From positions 6,448,001 to 6,512,000 of the forward strand of contig CM055823.1 in assembly GCA_029582265.1 (NCBI GenBank): a stretch of 64,000 nt of DNA, in the 5' to 3' direction. Source of the DNA: Zoroaster sp. YZ-2022. Lineage: Eukaryota; Echinodermata; Asteroidea; Forcipulatida; Zoroasteridae. Under the pieces are notes generated by a model. It had not been told where the DNA came from and made no database searches. It was given only the letters and a program-made list of their open reading frames with translations. Shown here one piece after another: positions 34,225 to 44,200 of the stretch. The position numbers and the translations under genes were made by a program. Numbering within the stretch: the stretch's first letter is position 1; every line of letters starts with the position of its first letter.

Positions 34225-34421
34225 ATAAAGGGAGTGTCCCCATGGCATCAAGAGAAATAAACTGCACATAATATGTGAGATATCAGTTAAATGTGGCATA
34301 GAAACCCCTTCTCACGAGAGAGCATTCTAACCACCTGTCGGACGTCTGCACCAGCGAGAATCCATTTTTGGGTGTGCTATTTGTGGACAAATACATACGT
34401 CTGATAGATTAACGTCTAAGC
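34225..34421 (+). pseudogene. Degenerate finger remnants just upstream of the intact array
   Basis: Short pieces such as FLGCAICGQ and the codons for SSHERAF lie out of frame with the downstream ORF and contain stops. They suggest that the intact array was once longer at its N-terminal end. Confidence 0.5.
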
Positions 34422-35723
34422 ATGATTCAGATAGCCCACATCAATGAGAAACAACACTCGTGTGGAAAATCCTTCTCACGACACAAGAATCTAAAACGGC
34501 GTCAGAGCGTCCACACAAAAGAGAAACTATTTCTTTGTGAGATTTGTGGCAAAACATTCGTTGATAACAGTAGTTTAAAAGGCCATGCTAGAATCCACAC
34601 CGAAAAGGGAAAATTTTTCTGTAACATCTGTGATGGAAAATCTTTCACAAGAGAATCCACACTGAAACGGCATCATCAAGCAATCCACGCCATCGAGAAG
34701 CCATTTGTTTGTGACATCTGCGGCAAATCCAGCTCCAGTGGAAGCAGTCTAAGAAATCACAAGCTAGTCCACACCAAAGAGAAACCATTCGTCTGTGATT
34801 TGTGTGGGAACGCATTCTCACGAATTGACACTCTAAAAGAGCACCAGAACATCCACACAAAAGAGAAAACATTCGTTTGTAACACTTGCGGCAAGTTTTT
34901 CGCGAATGTACGCACGCTGGGAGGCCATCAGAGGATCCATACCAAAGAGAAACCATATGTTTGTGACATTTGTGGCAGATCCTTCCTTGATGCAAGCAGT
35001 CGTAGAAGGCATAGGACGGTTCACACCTCTGAAAAACCATTCAAATGTGATACGTGTGGAAAATGTTTCGCAAGAAGTGCCTATCTTAAAGGGCATCAAC
35101 GAATCACCCATTCCAATGAGAAACGTTTTGAGTGTGGCACTTGTGGAAAACGCTTCTCTGATAGCGGCACTCTAAGAATTCATAAGGTAGTCCACACCAA
35201 AGAGAAACCATTCCTTTGTGATATTTGTGACAAAGCTTTCTCAAGAAAAAGCGATCTTAGACGGCATCAGAAGTTCCATTCAAAAGTAAAACCATTCTGT
35301 TGTGAATTTTGCGATAAATCTTTCTCACTTGGAAGCAACTTAAAGTCACACCTCAGGGTCCACACCAATGAGAAACCATTTGTTTGTGACATTTGTGGCA
35401 GAGCATTCTCACATACATGCACTTTAAAAATTCATCACCGATCTGTCCACACCAACGAGAAACCATTTTGTTGTGGCGTTTGTAGTAAACCGTTCTCTGA
35501 TAGAAGCGGTCTCAGAGGCCATGAGGTCATCCACTCCGATAAGAGACCATTCGTTTGTGATATTTGTGGCAAAGCATTCTCACGAGGATACAGCCTTAAA
35601 GAGCATCGAATAGTCCACACAAATGAAAAACCATTCGTTTGTGACATTTGTGGTAAAGCCTTCGCACGTAGAAGCAATTTACGGAAACATTTAAAGGTTC
35701 ATTACAAGACTAAAAGTGTATAG
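34422..35723 (+). CDS. C2H2 zinc-finger protein with 14 tandem fingers
   Basis: An intact 433-codon ORF encodes an almost pure finger array: one ruined finger (residues 12-31, first Cys and first His lost) and 14 complete C2H2 fingers to the C-terminus. Helix contact residues (-1,2,3,6) read DSSG, RSTR, SSSN, RDTE, NRTG, DSSR, RAYG, DGTI, RSDR, LSNS, HCTI, DSGG, RYSE and RSNK. Linkers are mostly HTKEKPF or HTNEKPF instead of the canonical TGEKP. Finger 2 has one inserted residue between the second Cys and the Phe, and finger 3 lacks the usual Phe. A stop lies in frame at 34410-34412, so the ATG at 34422 is the first possible start unless an upstream exon is spliced in. No KRAB, BTB or other effector domain is visible. 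It probably binds DNA in the nucleus; the target is unknown. Confidence 0.85.
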   Translation: MIQIAHINEKQHSCGKSFSRHKNLKRRQSVHTKEKLFLCEICGKTFVDNSSLKGHARIHTEKGKFFCNICDGKSFTRESTLKRHHQAIHAIEKPFVCDICGKSSSSGSSLRNHKLVHTKEKPFVCDLCGNAFSRIDTLKEHQNIHTKEKTFVCNTCGKFFANVRTLGGHQRIHTKEKPYVCDICGRSFLDASSRRRHRTVHTSEKPFKCDTCGKCFARSAYLKGHQRITHSNEKRFECGTCGKRFSDSGTLRIHKVVHTKEKPFLCDICDKAFSRKSDLRRHQKFHSKVKPFCCEFCDKSFSLGSNLKSHLRVHTNEKPFVCDICGRAFSHTCTLKIHHRSVHTNEKPFCCGVCSKPFSDRSGLRGHEVIHSDKRPFVCDICGKAFSRGYSLKEHRIVHTNEKPFVCDICGKAFARRSNLRKHLKVHYKTKSV

Positions 35724-35870
35724 TCCGCACCAGAGAGACACAATATTTTGACGGTGACATCATGGCAAATCGATCTCTTTTGGAACAGTCCAAGAAAACA
35801 TCAGATAGTCCACACCGAAGAAAAATCATTTGAATGTAATTCAAGAAGGCATTTTATCCGCTCTGTGAAT
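35724..35870 (+). pseudogene. Degenerate finger remnants downstream of the intact array
   Basis: After the stop of the zinc-finger ORF the text still resembles linker and finger codons (AGTCCGCACCAGAGAGAC, then CATCAGATAGTCCACACC) for about 150 bases but is not open. The array was truncated at its C-terminal side by mutation. Confidence 0.5.
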
Positions 35871-36129
35871 ATCGTTACACTGTAGCGGTGAATATACACC
35901 CAGTGTCTTGATCTGAGGAAGGGCAATTTGACGTTAAGAGAGCGTTGTGCGTACACTTTTTGCGCGTTTGTAATAGTACTACGCCAATGTCAGCCAATGA
36001 ACACTGGAGAAATTGTTCGAGTACACACACCAACTTCAAAATATGCTACATGCTATGCACTCTGTAACCCTATCAATCAGGTGAAGTAATACACGCGCCC
36101 TCAACAGCTCATGGACAGAGCGGATAGAG

Positions 36130-36420
36130 TATCCACTGTAATGAGAACCAAAGCATGCACTTTGTACAATCCAATACTAGTTCTCTCATACTTACAGGTA
36201 TTCTTGCAGATGGGAAACGTTACATTACAGAGTTTCGTAAACTTGAAATTCTGCCAAAAAGGACTGTTCGTAATAATTACCAAGGCAAAGTATTTTATAG
36301 ATCACACCTTTCTTCTGTTTCATGTAGTCTTGGAATTGTTAAACTAAATGACCTCCATAACTTGAGCATCGGAAAATTCATTTGCAGATACAAGCACCAA
36401 CTTGCCTAAAAATCTCCACT
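36130..36420 (+). pseudogene. Possible C-terminal remnant of another retrotransposon RT
   Basis: An open stretch reads ILADGKRYITEFRKLEILPK and later SLGIVKLNDLHNLSIGKFIC. The last part resembles the end of LINE RT proteins (I-x-K-L-N-D-L-x-x-L-x-x-G-K-F). No catalytic motif is present and I cannot assign the family. Confidence 0.35.
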
Positions 36421-36464
36421 CTCTATTCACATTGGTCTTGTAGGGTCATTCTTATCTGTCTCGT

Positions 36465-36760
36465 AGTACTGTAAAATTGGCAATTGATTTAATTTTGCCC
36501 TACACCGACGTGGTATAGCACTGTATGCTCAGTGCTTTCCGAGTGTCTGTGAAAAAACTACACAGGCGACTCGGGTGGGATTCGAACCCACGACTTCCTG
36601 CTTACTAGTGCAGACGTCTTAACCTCTCGACCACCGAGCTTGCCCGATGACGATTGGCCAGCTAGAATCCTATATAGCAGCGGGTTCCGCGATATATATA
36701 GATTGGTGAAATTCTTGCGTCGGGAGATAAACAATTGATTTAATTTTGCCCTACAAAATT
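36465..36760 (-). mobile_element. tRNA-derived SINE, family II
   Basis: On the minus strand: GGTCGAGAGGTTAAGACGTC (A-box-like region), then GTGGGTTCGAATCCCACC (B box) and a body with GACACTCGGAAAGCACTGAG and ATTTTGCC. Fragments at 6273, 41265 and 62640. It is a repeat and not a functional tRNA gene. Confidence 0.83.
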
Positions 36761-37144
36761 GGCAATCTTCACATAAAGCTACAAAAACATTATTTATAAA
36801 TAGTCTTGTGCACAGAGGTTTGATTTACTGAATTCTCTTACTATACAAAATAAGAATTCCCATCTTTGTCAGTTTTTGCTAGAAAACTTAAGTCCTTCGT
36901 TGCTCCAGATCCAGGAAGTATAAGTCTGTAACGTGTCAGTGTCAGGTGCTTTAAATAGCTTGAAATTACTTTAACTTAATTGAATTCTTATACTTTTTGT
37001 TGCTGTAAACATCTTCCTTTGTGTTTGTACACAATTAAGGATCGACGAACTTCAAAACCTCCCTCAGCTTCTTTGGGACCAACCCAAATGTACTTTATCT
37101 AATAACATTATTCTTTAAGTACAATTTAATGTTTTTTTTACGTA

Positions 37145-37410
37145 ATACTGTAACCCTAACCACCCCAAGTCCTGCAAAATCCTCCAAGGGGCACTTTTTG
37201 GGGAAATTCAGCACTGTTGGAAACTGGTACGTTCACGTCCTCAAATGGGGCAAAATTACTACCTGGCAAGAAGTACAGGCCGTAAGTGCTGAAGATGAAA
37301 GATGCACGGTGCATTTTGAAGATAAGGGCATGTTTCCAAATCTGCACTGATGGATTTTGGAGGATTCAGGAAGGTTCCTAGTCAGTATACCTAGGGGGTT
37401 AGGGTTAATT
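37145..37410 (+). mobile_element. TTAA-type element with GGGGCACTTTT core (copy 1)
   Basis: GTAACCCTAACCACCCCAAG starts and CCTAGGGGGTTAGGGTTAA ends it. Shared interior: AAATTCAGCACTGTTGGAAA and GCAAGAAGTACAGGCCGTAA. Copies at 38222-38480 and 54292-54535. Confidence 0.82.
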
Positions 37411-37436
37411 ATTGTGTACGTATTATATACGTGGCT

Positions 37437-37642
37437 TAAAGGGATAATATTGTCACGATCAGAGTACACTTTCAACAGGGCATGGAATCGGTGTCCTATT
37501 TTAAGATGAACACAGTGACTGAAAATTACTATGCAGCAACAACTGTAAATAATATAATATGGGGTATTGTTTTCAGTGACTGAGTCTAAAACTAGCACTC
37601 TGATTCCATGCCCTGTTGATCGTGACGATTATTGTCTCTTTA
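37437..37642. mobile_element. MITE with TTAAAG(G/A)GA ends
   Basis: TTAAAGGGATAATATTGTCA and the inverse TGACGATTATTGTCTCTTTA bound 205 bp. The arms share GCATGGAATC and the CGATCA segment. Confidence 0.72.
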
Positions 37643-37867
37643 ACAAGTATAATTTATTTAATGTTTTACGTATAATACTTCACTGAACAATAATTCAGTA
37701 ATATTTGTAGCGTTTTGCATGAGGAGACGCTGTTGCTTAAGTAGACAGCTGCATGGAATTAATTTGTGCTAACACTGGCTGCTGGAGGATTAGTGCGTTA
37801 TGGCGTGCATGCGGGAGTCAGTGGAACTGGGATCTTTTGAGTGGGGGAGAGGAGTGTGTGCTCAGTG

Positions 37868-37988
37868 AAGCCCGGTTCATACTTGAAGCGAATGCGAAGC
37901 GAATTTTACGTCATCAAATTCGCGGCGAATGATTCGCGCAAGTTGAAATGAACCTTCGCGGCGAATATTTGCCATGAACCGGCCTTTA
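37868..37988. mobile_element. Short MITE with CCGGTTCAT ends
   Basis: AAGCCCGGTTCATACTTGAA and the inverse CATGAACCGGCCTTTAA, with a TTCGCGGCGAA-rich interior. About 120 bp. Confidence 0.7.
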
Positions 37989-38221
37989 ATGAGTTGGTAA
38001 CAAGCGCAGGGAGAGGGGTGTGGATGACTTGGGATGTAGGAGATCCCTCGCTCTGGGGTGGGATGTTGACTTTGGATATAGTAAGATCCTTCAGTCCGCA
38101 GTACGGGGGTCGCCAAATATCGCTGAGGTAGAAGCCGATGTCTTGGGGGAACGGTGTTATGCTTGAACAATAATGGTAAATTAAGTACAGTATCTTGTAT
38201 GTTACTGAGATTGAGTTGGAC

Positions 38222-38480
38222 ACTTGACCCTAACCACTTTAAATCCTTCAAAATCCTCCAAGGGGCATTTTTGGGGAAAAATTCAGCACTGTTGGAAACT
38301 GGTACTTTCACCTCTTCAAATGGGACAAAATTACTACCTGGCAAGAAGTACAGGCCGTAAGTACTGAATATGAAAGACCAACAAAAATGCATGGTGCATT
38401 TTGAAGATAAGGGCATGTTTCCAAAAGTGCACTTGAGGATTTTGGAGGATTCAGGAAGGTTGCTAGCCAGAGTGCCTATA
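38222..38480 (+). mobile_element. TTAA-type element with GGGGCACTTTT core (copy 2)
   Basis: Begins TTGACCCTAACCACTTTAAA and carries the same interior as 37145-37410. The right tip has decayed (GAGTGCCTATAGGAGG). Confidence 0.75.
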
Positions 38481-39312
38481 GGAGGTATTATTAATAAATT
38501 TTTCAGATCTCATCGACTCTTGGCCCAGCCTATACGCATTATTATGGTGTTACGCATGTGTCCTTTTTTGTTTTTATTGGGGAGGGGCTCCACAATGTGT
38601 TTTATCTCCCCCCCTCCCCCCCCTCCCCGGCCGCACACCGTTTGCGTAAACAAAGCCCGCCCACGCGGGCTGAGAATTTGGATTCCTGAAAACAAGTCAC
38701 TTTACTTAGTCACTTTACAAAAAAGTGCCTTATTATATTATGCTCAGGCTCACAATTACATAAATAAATAAATAAATAAATACAAAATGGGAAAAGGACG
38801 AATAAATCTGCTTCCACCAGCGCGCTGCAGGGGATCAATAACTGACGGCGCACGAATGCATAATGGTGCAGGCCTGGTAAGATAGATCCTTCATACCGCT
38901 TGGTGGCGCTTTGTATCTCCATGTATTCCTTGTTTTGGAAGTTTTGTCTCGGTATTCATGTCCACATGTCCTGCCTTTAAGAACGGTTATAGCACGCCTA
39001 CATTGTATAAACTGATCATCAATCAGTCAATGGATGTACAGCTCATAAAATGTCAGCACAAGGTAACATTCCTTTTGAAGTATCTGGAAATTTAGAACCA
39101 TCAATGGACGAGTGCCCAGTTTCCGGTCAGACCCCTTTGTTTTGTCATTCGCACTGCCACTGTCATTCATCCTAGGGACAATGGGTCTGTTTGTTTTGAA
39201 AGCATTTGTTTGGATGTTCAAATGAACAAAAAGTTCAGGAAATTGCCACTTAGTTAGGTCCTTCTGGTCTTCATGCACATTGCTATGCCTATGATTTTTG
39301 TATGAAAATGCC

Positions 39313-39560
39313 TACAACCAAAATTGCTGGATCGATTGGAATTCTGCCGTGCTGTGTTTTAAATGACTTGTTCACATCTATAGCCTAGGGGTATGAATAT
39401 TTGCCCGATTTGTGAGGTCTCTCTTACTCTTAGTCACCATACTGTATGGGAAATTTAGTCTGGTTCCAATAACTGCGTATATCACTGTGTCACCGCCACC
39501 GATTTTGAAGCTGACCTATGTCTCTGACCAGAAACCAGAGACTTTCTTTTTTGCCTTGTT
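39313..39560 (+). mobile_element. Dispersed MITE with CCAGAAACCAGAG end
   Basis: Same family as 20836-21110 and 8771-9010: AATTCTGCCGTGCTGTGTTT at the left, TCTGACCAGAAACC at the right. Confidence 0.72.
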
Positions 39561-39934
39561 AAACACGGACGATGCATCTTTTAAGTAGGGTTTTCAGGTG
39601 AAAAATTATTCCTAAACCAATATGCTCAATATTTATATCAAATTAAAGGTCTTGATGAAAGAAATACAATGGTTTTTAAATCAAGAAAATCGGACGAGTA
39701 GTTTTTGAGGAATCCTGTTTTATTTAATCAAGTATACAGCATTCGATGAAGCCCGACTGTCCATACACTGTGTACATCCCTAATGGCAACAAAACCGTTG
39801 AATCAGCCTACACACACCGTGATACACACGCACAGTGTTCGTGCTCATTTCCCTCATAAGAGCTTTTGAAAGGGTGTAAAAAATACACTCTCCGCTCAAA
39901 ACTAAACACAATTACGGCTCAAAACTTTCACATA

Positions 39935-40478
39935 TAATAATAATAATAATAATGTATAGATTTATATAGCGCACGTATCCACCAACTAAGTGGCGCTCAA
40001 GGCGCATTATATTATTATCCCTGCTCATAAGGCTCATAAGGCTCATAAATCATTCCTGAAACCATCTCAGCTCCCTGGGGAGTATACAGCTCAATTGCTG
40101 CCATTTCTAGCGCATATAGAGCAAACCATCTCTGCCTTCACAGGTACCCATTTAACCCCTGGGTGGAGAGAAGCAATTATGGTTAAGTGTCTTGCTCAAG
40201 GACACAGGTGTCACGGCCGGGGCTCGAACCCACACTCTGCTGCTGGCAACACCAGAACTTGAGTTCAGTGCGCTAGACCGCACGACAAACCACTTTACGT
40301 GCATTATACAACACACGGGACCCTACGGCTTTACGTCCCATCCGAAGGACGAAGCAATTATGGTTAAGTACCTTGCTCAAGGACACAAGTGTCACGACCG
40401 GGGCTCGAACCCACACCCTGCTGCTGGCAACACCAGAACTTGAGTTCGGTGCGCTAGACCGCTCGGCCACGACACTCC
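39935..40478 (-). mobile_element. tRNA-derived SINE, family I, with two tRNA-like heads
   Basis: The ATT tail is at 39938-39953, and one head is at 40205-40290. A second block from GCTTTACGTCCCATCC to a second head at 40395-40475 follows. It is either two insertions side by side or a dimer. Confidence 0.82.
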
Positions 40479-41121
40479 ACATATGATAGAAAAGAGGTGT
40501 AAAATTCATTCAGACAACGCTCTTACCTTTCAACTTGAAAATTTCACCTCGAAAAACGGTGTTTAATTTTTTATCTCTTCATAACTTCGGTTGTAGAGTA
40601 GCTGTGGAGATCGAGCAAGCATGGGAATGTAAAGGAGCCCTTTGACTTAATATGGAAACTCGTTTTCTTGTCAATCACAATGTACTCGGGCGCGGAGACA
40701 GCTCCGAAGTGGATGCCCTCAGCAGAGCGCGGCAAATTGTACGGGCCGAATGCGCCCGATCTCGGAACACTTTGCGAAAGGCTGGGCGGGACGAGAGTGG
40801 TTCATTCATAAAAACCTAGCCTTTCGCACGTACTTCCGATTGCTATTTTATGTACATTGTTGGATAGCTGAGACTATATAGTATAAGCTTTCCAATGAGC
40901 TATTACATGTAAGATTTCGACAGGTAAAAGTAATAGAATTTTTTTATTTCAAATTTTGATGTTTTTTGTTGCGGACGATACGCTGTGCGTGTGGAGGGCT
41001 TCGGTCAAGCACGTACAAACTGAAAACCCTACTTTAAGTCCTGGTTTCATTGTCATTGCCCTTGTGTAATTGCCCATGTAACCATATTCATTTGGTTGTT
41101 TGTGTCTGTATTTAATAGCAG

Positions 41122-41249
41122 ATCGTAATCCGTCACCTCCGACTGGGACACTTTTAGATATTGAAGAGAAGATTCTTAAAGTAGACAGCATCGGGGACAC
41201 TTTATTCAGCAAACGATGGGTTTTCAGTACACTTATGAAACTACTTAAG
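41122..41249 (+). CDS. SAAL1: SAAL1 exon with DRNPSPP start region
   Basis: The acceptor is either ATAGCAG (exon from 41122) or three bases earlier (TAG|CAG). The exon encodes RNPSPPTGTLLDIEEKILKV and then DSIGDTLFSKRWVFSTLMKL, ending LK. The donor is AAG|GTAAGT. One base of the Asp codon comes from the missing previous exon, which likely ends ATGG. Confidence 0.88.
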
Positions 41250-44200
41250 GTAAGTGTACAGTCTATAGTTTGATGAAATTCTTGCGTCGGGTGATAAACA
41301 ATTGATTTGATTTTGCCCTGACGTATGTATGAATTACTGTATGCTCAGTGCTTTTTTACAGACACCCGGAGGGTAGAATGTCGTATCTGGCCGCCACTAT
41401 TTTTCATTAAATATAACCAATAATGTAATCTTACCTACCTGGTAAGGTGGAGAACATATGGATGATGATGGACATATACTTCAAATTATTCCAGGATATT
41501 TATTTCATGAAAAATCAGGCATTTTTGGTATACGATGACTTTCTCAGTCATGTCAGTCTGATCTTGTAAACTCCACATTTAGTGACCAACACAGTCATTG
41601 TACATGCGTAGTGGCAACTATAATTGGATCCTTCTATTTTCTGAAGGGGAGGATTTTTTTAGAAGGGAAATCAAGTCCGAAAACCATCATAAAAGTGGAT
41701 TTTAAATATAGTTTTCGCTTTCTGTACCACCAAAAATCGATAGAATGATTTTTTAACTGGTTAGTGGTTGCAAAAATAATTTTAAAAAAGCCCTTAAAAA
41801 GTGGCGGCCGGATACGACATTCTTTCCCACCCGGAAAGCACTGAGCATGCAGTTGCTTCATAGTCATACAATACTAAGCTTGGGCGATATCGGTTTTTTA
41901 TTAATTAAACAATTTTTTTTTTTTATCCATGGTATAATTTGAAGTATATGTCCATCATCACCCATACGTTCTCCACCTTACTAGGTAGGTAAGATTACAT
42001 TATTGGTTATATTGAATGATAAAAAGTGGCGGTCGGATATGACCTTCTACCCGCTATATCTATAAGTGCTTTTATCTTAGAGAAAACAGACATTTTAAAT
42101 TCTATTATCAAATTTACAAAATTTTACTGGTTAGTTACTGATATGTTTCTATATGGTAGAAATCATAAAGAAACGACATGTAGCCTGTAACATTTGAGTT
42201 TCATTATTTTCAAAATACATGTAAGCTGGGTTTAACAGTTATTTAACCCTAACTCCCTCGCCTTAATTACCAGGTACCTTCCTCAATCCTTCATAATCCT
42301 CCGAAATGTGTTTGTGCATGAAACTCACTGCCTCAATCCTTCATAATCCTCCACTATCAAATGCACGACCCTCCTCAATCCTCCATAATCCTCCAGTTGG
42401 TGATTTTCGAACGTGCCTCATTCCTCCAAAATCCTCCAAATCCTCCGGAGGATACAAGATTATGTTTCTGTCAATCCTTCACAATCCTCCATAATCCTCC
42501 ATAATCCTCCACAATCCTCCACAATCCTCCACATTCATCCAAAGTAAATTTCCATTATGCCCTCAATCCTCCACAATCCTCCAGGATCCTCCAGGATCTC
42601 TTTGATCCATGCTTCCTCAATCCTCCACAATCCTCCACTATCAAATGCACGACCCTCCTCAATCCTCCATAATCCTCCAATTGGTGATTTTCGAACGTGC
42701 CTCATTCCTCCAAAATCCTCCAAATCCTCCGGAGGATTATAGAGGATTTAGGAGGGTTAGGGTTAATCTTCAATGAATATATTTCAGGACAAATAATTAT
42801 GTTTTTAGGTAAAACCTGTAGCTTTGCATGGTGAAGAGGATAAGTAAGACTAATTGCGGTGACACCATGTGAAATTCTCTATTGAGTAGTAATTAGTTCT
42901 GAAAAGAACTGGAGGTACAACTGGACGTTTCGATCAGTATGCTCTGATTGTCTTCAGGAGAATGTTGGGACTCTGGGAAATGCTGCCGCTTTTTTTTTTT
43001 TTTTTTTTTTTTTACTGTAAAACCATTTTTTTATTTTAAATATGTGATTTAAAAACATTTATTAGTACAACTTTATTAGTATAAATAGCTCATAGCAATG
43101 TTGTGATGAAAAGTTCAGGAAATTACTGGTAAAATAACGGGATGAAACACAGGCGATGCAACTTTCAAATTCTTTTCCTAAAGGAAGTTGAAAAGGAGGC
43201 TGCTGGGAAGTCGGCGGAAGAACTGCAGGCAGCCGAGGCTCATGGGATAGATATAGACGAAGAACTTGAGAATGACATTTGCAGGCTTTGGGACATGACA
43301 GCCAACCAGGTAACGCTGTTACAATTTTAACCATCCTACTCTATTGCCAGCTTTTTCTGTAAACATTGTTAATCCGTCTGTGACTGATGATATGTAGCCA
43401 ACGGACCATGGGCAAATTCAAACTGAAATGTGAACACTTGTATTTCCATTAACCCATATCCGCCGATCTACGTGATAACCCGTAGTATATGTAAAACGCT
43501 ACAAACGCTGACCTACATGATTTTCCGTACCGTGTTTTTGTCCAATTCCAATTTACTACGTTTTTCTGATGACTGTATTTCATGATTATAGATATGAAAT
43601 TAGACAAGTCTGACAACATAATAAAGTGCATGTTCTCCTCTTTCCATCAGTATATAATGTGTCTGTGTCAGTGATTGTAATATTCTCTAAATAAGGAATC
43701 TTTCTGATTGTGTGCAAAAACAATTTATCTCTGTGCGGGGGCTTAGGCACATACAGTCTTTTGTGTGTTTACATGGTTAGGCGGATATGGGTTAACCCTT
43801 CTGTGACTACTGAGTCAAAATCAGTCAAAATGTTGATATACTTGCCAAGGTATATCTAGTGCACTTAACCCTTCTGTGACTGCAAGGGTCAAAATCAGTC
43901 AAAATGTTGATATACTTGCCAAGGTATATCTAGTGCACTTAACCCTTCTGTGACTGCAAGGGTCAAAATCAGTCAAAATGTTGATATACTTGCCAAGGTA
44001 TATCTAGTGCACCTAACCCTCCTGTGACTGCAAGGGTCAAAATCAGTCAAAATGTTGATATACTTGCCAAAGGTATATCTAGTGCACTTAAAAGTCAAAC
44101 ACTGTCAAACCTTACATGTAGTAAGTACATTTACAGGTCAAAATGAGTCGACCGTTTTTGACTGGTAAAAGCATCTTCTGGTATTGGTTCAGGGTGGTCA

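Noticed and set aside
36560..36645. Possible functional tRNA gene
   Set aside because: A- and B-box-like parts are present, but the same block with the same flanking body recurs at 6.3, 41.3 and 62.7 kb, so it is a SINE head.
41050..41121. SAAL1 start codon within the exon at 41.1 kb
   Set aside because: The frame upstream of DRNPSPP has no ATG before the stop at 41079-41081, and a splice acceptor fits. The Met must be in an earlier exon that I could not place.
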